From positions 1-46,950 of the forward strand of contig JAFZED010000037.1 in NCBI GenBank assembly GCA_017560825.1: a stretch of 46,950 nt of DNA. The letters are read 5' to 3'. Source of the DNA: Bacteroidales bacterium (GTDB lineage: Bacteria; Bacteroidota; Bacteroidia; Bacteroidales; UBA932). Of the stretch, positions 24,206-30,457 are shown piece after piece (positions within the stretch are counted from its first letter, which is position 1; each line of letters starts with the position of its first letter). Below the pieces are notes generated by a model. That model worked only from the letters and a program-made list of their open reading frames with translations, was not told the DNA's origin and made no database searches. A program made the position numbers and the translations under genes.

Positions 24206-25197
24206 TAAGGAACTTCTACTGCATTGATGATTTCTGAAATGATCTGGTCGGTAGTCATATTCTCAGCCTCAGCCTCGTAGGTAAGGCCGATACGGTGACG
24301 GAGCACCTCGTAGCACACGGCACGCACGTCCTCAGGGATGACATATCCCCTTCTCTTGATGAAGGCATAGGCCTTTGCCGCCATTGCGAGCGAGATGCTG
24401 GCACGTGGCGATGCTCCGTAAGAGATGAGGTTCGCGAGCTTGCCGAGGTTATATTCCTGCGGCGTACGGGTCGCATATACGATGTCAACGATATATCTTT
24501 CGATCTTTTCGTCCATATATACATCCTTCACGACCTCGCGTGCCCTTACGATGTCCTCCGGCTTGAGAACCGGCTGGGCCTTAGGGAACTCGCCCGTGTT
24601 GTTCATTCGGATGATCTGGCGCTCTTCCTCCTTCTTAGGGTAGCTAACTACCACCTTCAGCATAAAACGGTCGAGCTGAGCCTCCGGAAGCGGATAGGTA
24701 CCCTCCTGCTCGATAGGGTTCTGGGTCGCCATCACAAGGAAAGGCTGCGGAAGCGGGAAGGTCTCGTCTCCGATGGTCACCTGACGCTCCTGCATCGCCT
24801 CGAGAAGGGCCGACTGCACCTTTGCAGGGGAACGGTTTATCTCATCGGCAAGCACGAAATTAGCGAAGATCGGACCTTTCTTGATCTGGAACTGCTCTGT
24901 CTTCTGAGAATATATCAGAGTTCCGAGCACGTCGGCAGGAAGAAGGTCCGGAGTAAACTGGATTCGGCTGAACTTTGAGTCCACTGCCTGAGACAGTGTG
25001 TTGATAGCCAAGGTCTTTGCAAGACCAGGCATACCCTCAAGCAATATATGGCCGTTGGCAAGTAGACCGATAAGAAGGTTCTCAACGAGATGCTTCTGGC
25101 CCACGATGACCTTGTTCATCTCCATTGTAAGGATGTCTACAAAAGAGCTCTCCTTCTGGATACGGTCGTTCAATTCTTTGATGTTTATGCTCTCCAT
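24205..25197 (-). CDS. MoxR-family AAA+ ATPase
   Basis: The start is the ATG at 25195-25197 (MESINIKELNDRIQ); the frame upstream reads into the promoter. The protein has 330 residues. Walker A is G55-MPGLAKT-62; Walker B is in FVLADEINRSPAKVQSALLEAM; sensor-1 is in FLVMATQNPIEQEGTYPLPEAQLDRFM; the C-terminal lid has ASPRASISLAMAAKAYA. MoxR ATPases act as chaperones that mature protein complexes bearing VWA domains, here BatA and BatB. It is the first gene of the bat transcript and sits divergent from truA. Confidence 0.95.
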   Translation of the reverse strand: MESINIKELNDRIQKESSFVDILTMEMNKVIVGQKHLVENLLIGLLANGHILLEGMPGLAKTLAINTLSQAVDSKFSRIQFTPDLLPADVLGTLIYSQKTEQFQIKKGPIFANFVLADEINRSPAKVQSALLEAMQERQVTIGDETFPLPQPFLVMATQNPIEQEGTYPLPEAQLDRFMLKVVVSYPKKEEERQIIRMNNTGEFPKAQPVLKPEDIVRAREVVKDVYMDEKIERYIVDIVYATRTPQEYNLGKLANLISYGASPRASISLAMAAKAYAFIKRRGYVIPEDVRAVCYEVLRHRIGLTYEAEAENMTTDQIISEIINAVEVP

Positions 25198-25212
25198 AAA
25201 TATGTTTTTTAA

Positions 25213-25241
25213 TATTTTTGCAAAATAAAGGGACAAATTTA
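25213..25241. promoter_or_regulatory. Divergent promoters of the bat operon and truA
   Basis: Plus strand: TATTTTTG (25213-25220) for truA, with a leader of about 32 bases. Minus strand: TAAATTTG (25234-25241) for moxR, with a leader of about 30 bases. Both match TAnnTTTG. The -33 boxes are poor on both sides. The two start sites would face each other within 30 bases, so the promoters probably interfere. Confidence 0.55.
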
Positions 25242-25257
25242 CTCATTTTTTCACAAT

Positions 25258-26031
25258 ATGCGACATAAAATCAGGCTATTATACGACGGAAGCGCCTTCT
25301 GCGGCTGGCAGATCCAGAACAACGCCAGGACCGTACAGGGAGAACTTGAAAAAGCTCTGAGCCTCCTGCTTGGATCTCCGATCCAGGTGGTGGGAGCCGG
25401 ACGCACAGACAGCGAAGTAAATGCGATCGATTACATCGCACACTTCGACGTCCCTGACAATGTCAGCATAAATGCAGAGCAGCTCTGCTACAAATTAAAT
25501 GCCATCCTCCCGAGAGAGATGGCGGTAGAGGAAGTTTCAAGCACAGAAGAGGAGTTCCACGCAAGGTTCGGAGCCACCTCCAGAGAGTACCATTACTTCA
25601 TCCATTTCAGGAAGGATCCGTTCTGCGAAAAGTATTCATACAGAATGAGATACCCTCTTGACATAGAGAAGATGAACAAGGCCGCCCAGCTGCTTTTGGG
25701 AGAGCACGATTTCAGCTGTTTCGAGAAGGTCGGAGGCAACAATGCGACATCTATATGCACAATCACAGAAGCGGGCTGGAGCACCTATCGGCCGACCCAC
25801 GTCGAGCTTATGGGAGCACCTTGCAGGGAGGGCGACTACATAGTCTTCAGGATCAAGGCGAACAGGTTCCTCAGGAATATGGTCCGGGCCATTGTCGGCT
25901 CCCTGGTTGAGGTTGGCAGAGGCAAGAAGGAGCCGGAATGGATAGCGGAACTCATCGACAAAGGCTCCCGTTCCGAAGCCGGAAGTTCTGTACCGGGCAA
26001 GGCCCTGTTCTTCACCGGGGCCAAATACTGA
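25258..26031 (+). CDS. truA: tRNA pseudouridine synthase A (positions 38-40)
   Basis: The protein has 257 residues. The catalytic aspartate is Asp51 in VGAGRTDSEVNAIDYIAHF. Other TruA features are present: IRLLYDGSAFCGWQIQNNARTVQGELEKAL, NAILPREMAVEE, HARFGATSREYHYFI, and VFRIKANRFLRNMVRAIVGSLVEVGRGK. The residues after the catalytic Asp read SEVNA instead of the usual AGVHA, an unusual change so near the active site. TruA modifies the anticodon stem-loop of many tRNAs. It is transcribed alone. Confidence 0.94.
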   Translation: MRHKIRLLYDGSAFCGWQIQNNARTVQGELEKALSLLLGSPIQVVGAGRTDSEVNAIDYIAHFDVPDNVSINAEQLCYKLNAILPREMAVEEVSSTEEEFHARFGATSREYHYFIHFRKDPFCEKYSYRMRYPLDIEKMNKAAQLLLGEHDFSCFEKVGGNNATSICTITEAGWSTYRPTHVELMGAPCREGDYIVFRIKANRFLRNMVRAIVGSLVEVGRGKKEPEWIAELIDKGSRSEAGSSVPGKALFFTGAKY

Positions 26032-26067
26032 CAGGCCAGGAACTGAAAAGTCACTAATAAAATAAAT

Positions 26068-26098
26068 TTTATTATTACCGAAATAATGACTACTTTTG
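26068..26098 (+). promoter_or_regulatory. Promoter of exbB-exbD-tonB
   Basis: TTTA (26068-26071), 19 bases, TACTTTTG (26091-26098). The -33 box has one mismatch, the -7 box is perfect. An AT-only palindrome AATAAAAT-AA-ATTTTATT (26057-26074) overlaps the -33 box and may be a regulator site or simply the truA terminator. Confidence 0.65.
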
Positions 26099-26128
26099 CA
26101 CGATTATGCGCCAATACGCATAGTCGTG
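26099..26128 (+). promoter_or_regulatory. 5' leader hairpin of exbB
   Basis: CACGATTATGCG (26099-26110) and CGCATAGTCGTG (26117-26128) form a 12-bp stem with one G-T pair and a 6-base loop, at the extreme 5' end of the predicted transcript. TTTTGATTTG follows. It resembles the arrangement before rpsO. Possible roles are mRNA stabilisation or attenuation; the T-run is short. Confidence 0.55.
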
Positions 26129-26160
26129 TTTTGATTTGATAATTAAAAAGACTTTATATT

Positions 26161-26856
26161 ATGCTTTTCAACCTTTTACAGGCAGCCGTAGACACTACGG
26201 CAATCACTGAAGTCGCGACAGCGACAGTGGACAAACTCTCGCTCATCGAGCTTGCAGGCAAGGGAGGCTGGCTTATGATCGTCCTCCTCATCCTTTCTAT
26301 TCTGGCGATCTACATCTTCGGAAACAAATGGTGGATGATCCGTCAGGCAGGAAAGATCGACAAGAACTTCACCAAGGACATCCGCGACCTGATCCACGAC
26401 GGAAAGATCCAGTCTGCGATCGCGCTCTGTCAGAAGTACGACTCACCTATCGCAAGACTCGTAGAGAAGGGTATCGAAAGAATCGGAAGACCTCTCAATG
26501 ACATCCAGGCGGCTGTAGAGAACACAGGCAACGTGGAGGTGGCAAGACTTGAGAAGAACCTTCCTATGCTCGCTACCATTTCCGGAGGTGCCCCTATGAT
26601 CGGATTCCTCGGAACAGTGTCAGGTATGATCCAGGCATTCTTCAGAATGTCGACAGCCGGAAACAACATCGACATCACTCTCCTCTCAGGAGGTATCTAC
26701 GAGGCAATGGTGACCACAGTCGGAGGTCTCTTCGTCGGCATCATCGCTTACTTCGGCTACAACTTCCTTACATCACAGATCTCGAACCTCGTGTTCAAGA
26801 TGGAGAGAACAACCATCGAGTTCATCGATATGCTTCAGGAGCCTGCTGACAACTAA
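26161..26856 (+). CDS. exbB: ExbB/TolQ-type proton channel protein
   Basis: The protein has 231 residues with three membrane segments (about 33-53, 135-155 with GAPMIGFLGTVSGMIQAF, and 180-205 with TTVGGLFVGIIAYFGYNFL). The GFLGTVSGMI and AMVTTVGGL signatures are those of the MotA/TolQ/ExbB family. It forms a pentameric ring around ExbD and uses the proton gradient to drive TonB at the inner membrane. exbD follows after 15 bases and tonB after it, so ExbB rather than TolQ is the better name. Confidence 0.92.
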   Translation: MLFNLLQAAVDTTAITEVATATVDKLSLIELAGKGGWLMIVLLILSILAIYIFGNKWWMIRQAGKIDKNFTKDIRDLIHDGKIQSAIALCQKYDSPIARLVEKGIERIGRPLNDIQAAVENTGNVEVARLEKNLPMLATISGGAPMIGFLGTVSGMIQAFFRMSTAGNNIDITLLSGGIYEAMVTTVGGLFVGIIAYFGYNFLTSQISNLVFKMERTTIEFIDMLQEPADN

Positions 26857-26871
26857 TAAAGACACGGAAAA

Positions 26872-27285
26872 ATGGCAATCAAGAGGACAACCAAGATCGA
26901 TTCCAGCTTCTCGATGTCGTCAATGACCGACATCGTGTTCCTGCTGCTGATCTTCTTCCTGGTGACTTCGACGCTCATCAACCCTAATGCGCTGAAGCTT
27001 CTCCTTCCGAAGAGTACCGGCCAGGTGTCAGCAAAGGCAACAGTCAGCGTGTCGATCAAGCATTGGAAAGACACTGACACATTCTCTTACCATATCAACG
27101 GCGACGAGACTCCAGTAAGGTTCGACCTGATTGAGGACGAGCTCATAGACCTCCTCCAGGCAGAAGAGGATCCTACATTCTCGATTTACGCAGATGAGAC
27201 CGTTCCGATCAAGGAGGTGGTACAGGTTATGAACATAGCCAAGAGAAATCATTACAAGGTAATTATGGCGACTTCGCCAGAATAG
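26872..27285 (+). CDS. exbD: ExbD/TolR-type biopolymer transport protein
   Basis: The protein has 137 residues. A short basic cytoplasmic start is followed by SMSSMTDIVFLLLIFFLVTSTL, the ExbD membrane helix with its essential aspartate (MTDIVF). The periplasmic domain begins with LKLLLPKST and ends with VVQVMNIAKRNHYKVIMATSPE. It partners with the ExbB encoded directly upstream. Confidence 0.92.
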   Translation: MAIKRTTKIDSSFSMSSMTDIVFLLLIFFLVTSTLINPNALKLLLPKSTGQVSAKATVSVSIKHWKDTDTFSYHINGDETPVRFDLIEDELIDLLQAEEDPTFSIYADETVPIKEVVQVMNIAKRNHYKVIMATSPE

Positions 27286-27293
27286 GACAGAAT

Positions 27294-28079
27294 ATGAAAC
27301 AGTATCTTGAAGAACGTGAAAGACGCGAGAAGATTGCAAGGGTGACAGGAGTCGCCCTTACGGTGCTTCTGCACTGCGCACTGTTCGGATGCTGTTTCCT
27401 TATGGGCTTCAGCTATCTGAATCCCCCTCCGCCTGAAAAGGAGCAGATCCTCATAGACTTCAGCGAGATGGAGGTACAGAAGCCGAAGCAGACCCTTCAC
27501 GGATCAAGACCAGCGGCTGTGAATCCCAAGCCGACAGAGGATATAAACCTCGTCCAGAAGTCCGAAGCCCAGAACATCGGCACCCAGACCAACGAGGCGC
27601 CGGAGGCGACAGTCGACGACTTCGGCGATGTGGAGACACCGCAGCCGGAGCGCAAGAAGGAGATTGACCGCAGGGCACTCTTCTCTGCAGCCAACAACAA
27701 GACTCAGAAGGACACTCTTGCGATGCAGACTGCAGACCGCGTAAGCGAAGCACTGACAGAAGGTCACGCCCTCGGCAACACGATTACCGGAGAGACATCC
27801 GGAGAGCCTAACGCCAAAGTAGCGGGAAGAAAGGTGGTCGGATCACTCCCTAAGCCTTCTTATGGGATCCAGGCTTCAGGAAAGGTGGTAGTGAAAGTGT
27901 GGGTCGACAACTACGGAAACGTGCAGAAGGCCGTTCCGGGAGCAGAAGGAACAACAGTAAACGACAACACCCTCTGGCAGGCGGCAAGAAAGGCCGCGCT
28001 CGGAGCGCACTTCAATATGGACAGCGACGCACCGGCAATGCAGGAAGGTACGATTACGTATATATTCAAATTAAACTAA
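27294..28079 (+). CDS. tonB: TonB-family energy transducer
   Basis: The protein has 261 residues. A charged cytoplasmic start is followed by a membrane segment (about 18-40, VTGVALTVLLHCALFGCCFLM), then a Pro/Glu-rich periplasmic spacer, and a C-terminal TonB-like domain (about 175-261: GIQASGKVVVKVWVDNYGNV, TLWQAARKAALGAHFNMD, GTITYIFKLN). It links ExbB/ExbD to outer-membrane TonB-dependent transporters, including SusC-type glycan porins. Spacing to exbD is 8 bases, so the three form one operon; genes down to aroK may be read through. Confidence 0.9.
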   Translation: MKQYLEERERREKIARVTGVALTVLLHCALFGCCFLMGFSYLNPPPPEKEQILIDFSEMEVQKPKQTLHGSRPAAVNPKPTEDINLVQKSEAQNIGTQTNEAPEATVDDFGDVETPQPERKKEIDRRALFSAANNKTQKDTLAMQTADRVSEALTEGHALGNTITGETSGEPNAKVAGRKVVGSLPKPSYGIQASGKVVVKVWVDNYGNVQKAVPGAEGTTVNDNTLWQAARKAALGAHFNMDSDAPAMQEGTITYIFKLN

Positions 28080-28146
28080 CAGAATATTGGCGTGAGCCAA
28101 ATAATATTTATTAACAAAAAACAGGTCGGGAAGACCACAGAAAAAA

Positions 28147-29535
28147 ATGGAAGACAACAGAAGAGGCGGCGGAAATGGCCGCAGAACAGAAGGCCGTAGA
28201 GAGTACGGTGACAGAAGAAACGGATCAGCTAACGGCGACAGAAGATCATTCGGCGGCGACAGACCGCGCAGATCAGCCGGCAGCAGCGACAGAAGATCAT
28301 TCGGATCAGGTGAAAGAAGAAGCTTCGGCGACAGAAAGCCGTTCGACGGCGAGAAAAGAGGCTTCAGATCAGCTGAGAACAACGGCGAAAGAAGATCATT
28401 CGGAGACAGAAAGCCGTTTGACGGAGAGAGAAGATCATTCGGCGGTGAGAGAAAGTCATTCGGCGACAGACCACGCAGATCATTCGGTGAAGGCGGCGAA
28501 AGAAGATCTTTCGGCGACAGAAAGCCATTTGACGGAGAGAGAAGATCTTTCGGCGGCGAGAGAAAGTCATTCGGCGACAGACCACGCAGATCATTCGGTG
28601 AAGGTGGCGAAAGAAGATCATTCGGTTCAGGTGAGAGAAGATCATTCGGCGACAGAAGAAACGACAACAGAGGTGGCAGAAAGCCATTCGGCAGAGGTGG
28701 AGACTTCAACCACTTCCGTAATGAGGAGGAGAGCGGAATCAACAAGATGATCAGCAGAAAGCCAGTGCTTGATGTGAACGCATTCTCTGACAACGATATG
28801 GTAGAAACTCCTATCAAGGATGAAGTTCGCCTCAACAAGTTCATCGCAAACTCAGGTGTATGCTCAAGAAGAGAGGCTGACAACTTCATCCTCGCAGGTG
28901 TAGTTACAGTAAACGGAGAGGTAGTGACTGAGCTCGGAACAAAGGTGAACATCTACACTGACGATGTAAGATTCAACGGCGAGAGACTCAAGGGCGAGGA
29001 GAAGGTCTACATCATTATGAACAAGCCTAAGGGATATGTGACAACTGCAAGCGACCCTCACGCTGACAAGACAGTGATGGATCTGCTCAAGGGCTGCCAC
29101 ACAAGAGTGTTCCCTGTAGGACGACTTGACAAGAACACCACAGGAGTGCTTATGTTCACAAATGACGGTGAGATTGCAGAGAAACTTACACACCCATCAT
29201 ACGACAAGAAGAAGATCTACCAGGTGTCACTTGACAACAAGCTCAAGCAGGAGGACTACGAGAAGATCCTCAGCGGTATCGAGCTTTCTGACGGCTTCAT
29301 CAAGGCAGACGAACTCGAGTACATCGAGGAGGACGACCACCGCAAGCTCGGCATCGAGATCCACTCAGGAAAGAACCGTATCGTAAGAAGAATCTTCGAG
29401 TCACTCGGCTACGAGGTCAAGGCTCTCGACAGAGTGTATTTCGCAGGTCTTACAAAGAAGGGCCTCAAGAGAGGTGAGTGGAGATTCCTTTCAGAGGGCG
29501 AAACCAACCTCCTGAAAATGGGTGCATACCTTTAA
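28147..29535 (+). CDS. RsuA/RluB-family rRNA pseudouridine synthase with repetitive basic N-terminus
   Basis: The protein has 462 residues. The catalytic part is C-terminal: an S4 RNA-binding domain (about 226-285, VRLNKFIANSGVCSRREADN), then the synthase domain with catalytic Asp328 in PVGRLDKNTTGVLMFTNDG and IHSGKNRIVRRIFESLGYEVKAL. It probably modifies 16S or 23S rRNA. The first 190 residues are low complexity: RSFGDR/KPFDGER/RSFGGER units rich in Arg, Gly, Ser, Phe, partly encoded by two 111-bp tandem repeats (28384-28605). Similar Arg/Gly tails bind RNA. A 67-base gap with small hairpins separates it from tonB; era follows after 8 bases. Confidence 0.92.
   Translation: MEDNRRGGGNGRRTEGRREYGDRRNGSANGDRRSFGGDRPRRSAGSSDRRSFGSGERRSFGDRKPFDGEKRGFRSAENNGERRSFGDRKPFDGERRSFGGERKSFGDRPRRSFGEGGERRSFGDRKPFDGERRSFGGERKSFGDRPRRSFGEGGERRSFGSGERRSFGDRRNDNRGGRKPFGRGGDFNHFRNEEESGINKMISRKPVLDVNAFSDNDMVETPIKDEVRLNKFIANSGVCSRREADNFILAGVVTVNGEVVTELGTKVNIYTDDVRFNGERLKGEEKVYIIMNKPKGYVTTASDPHADKTVMDLLKGCHTRVFPVGRLDKNTTGVLMFTNDGEIAEKLTHPSYDKKKIYQVSLDNKLKQEDYEKILSGIELSDGFIKADELEYIEEDDHRKLGIEIHSGKNRIVRRIFESLGYEVKALDRVYFAGLTKKGLKRGEWRFLSEGETNLLKMGAYL
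28384..28605 (+). repeat. Two 111-bp tandem repeats in the pseudouridine synthase gene
   Basis: Units 28384-28494 and 28495-28605 both begin GGCGAAAGAAGATC and encode the same 37-residue block with only silent or near-silent differences. A partial third copy starts at 28606. The shorter unit inside is RSFG plus a basic/acidic spacer. The period is in frame. Confidence 0.9.
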
Positions 29536-29543
29536 TATATAAT

Positions 29544-30440
29544 ATGAGCGGTATTAACACTAAGCATCGCGCTGGATTTGTCAACATCATCGGTAACCCG
29601 AATGTGGGCAAATCCACGCTTATGAATGCCCTCGTGGGCGAGAAGCTGTCCATCGTGACCGCCAAGGCGCAGACCACAAGGCACAGAATTATGGGAATCG
29701 TGAACGGAGAAGACTATCAGATCGTCTATTCCGACACTCCAGGCATCCTGAAGCCTAACTACAGGCTGCAGCAGAGCATGATGAACTTTGTAGACACCGC
29801 CATCGGTGATGCCGACATCATCCTCTATGTGACCGACACAATCGAGAAAGGCGACAAGAACGAGGAGTACATCGCGAAGCTCAAGAACATCCAGTGCCCT
29901 GTGATCCTGGTGATCAACAAGATCGACATCAGCAGCCAGGAGCAGGTGATGGAGCTTATGAAATGGTGGAAGGAACAGATTCCTAACGCCATCATCTTCC
30001 CTGCATCAGCCCAGGAGAAGTTCAACCTTGACAACATCTTCGACACCATCGTGAGCAACCTCCCTACAGCTCCGGCCTGGTACGACAAGGATGTGTTCAC
30101 CGACAAGAACCTCAGGTTCTTCGCATCGGAGATCGTAAGAGAGAAGATTTTCCTCAACTACAAGGAGGAGATTCCTTACAGCTGCGAAGTCGTTGTGGAG
30201 GAGTTCAAGGAAGGTGCTGAAAGATACGACATCAGCGCTGTCATCTATGTGATGCGCGAGACCCAGAAGGGCATCATCATAGGCAAGGGAGGACAGTCTC
30301 TCAAGAAAGTCGGCACACAGGCACGTATCGAGATGGAGGATTTCTTCCAGAAGAAGGTGTTCCTCCGCCTTTTCGTGAAGGTAGATGAAGACTGGAGAGA
30401 GAACAAGAAGGAATTGAGAAGATTCGGTTACGAATATTAA
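29544..30440 (+). CDS. era: GTPase Era
   Basis: Start is the ATG at 29544, 8 bases after the preceding stop; the open frame upstream lies in the synthase gene. 298 residues. G1 motif GNPNVGKST (17-25), switch region TTRHRIMGIV, G3 DTPGI, G4 NKID, and a C-terminal KH domain with IIIGKGGQSLKKVGTQAR. Era binds the 3' end of 16S rRNA and supports maturation of the 30S subunit. Its position after an rRNA modification gene fits a ribosome-assembly context. Confidence 0.97.
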   Translation: MSGINTKHRAGFVNIIGNPNVGKSTLMNALVGEKLSIVTAKAQTTRHRIMGIVNGEDYQIVYSDTPGILKPNYRLQQSMMNFVDTAIGDADIILYVTDTIEKGDKNEEYIAKLKNIQCPVILVINKIDISSQEQVMELMKWWKEQIPNAIIFPASAQEKFNLDNIFDTIVSNLPTAPAWYDKDVFTDKNLRFFASEIVREKIFLNYKEEIPYSCEVVVEEFKEGAERYDISAVIYVMRETQKGIIIGKGGQSLKKVGTQARIEMEDFFQKKVFLRLFVKVDEDWRENKKELRRFGYEY

Positions 30441-30457
30441 AAACAAGTGAGATAGAA

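Noticed and set aside
28084-28130. Hairpins TTGGC-GTGA-GCCAA and GGTC-GGGAA-GACC between tonB and the synthase gene
   Set aside because: Stems of 4-5 bp without a T-run; too weak to call a terminator or a riboswitch.
28071-28952. Repetitive SPNDLLSP frame on the minus strand
   Set aside because: Mirror of the RSFG repeats in the pseudouridine synthase gene; no independent support.
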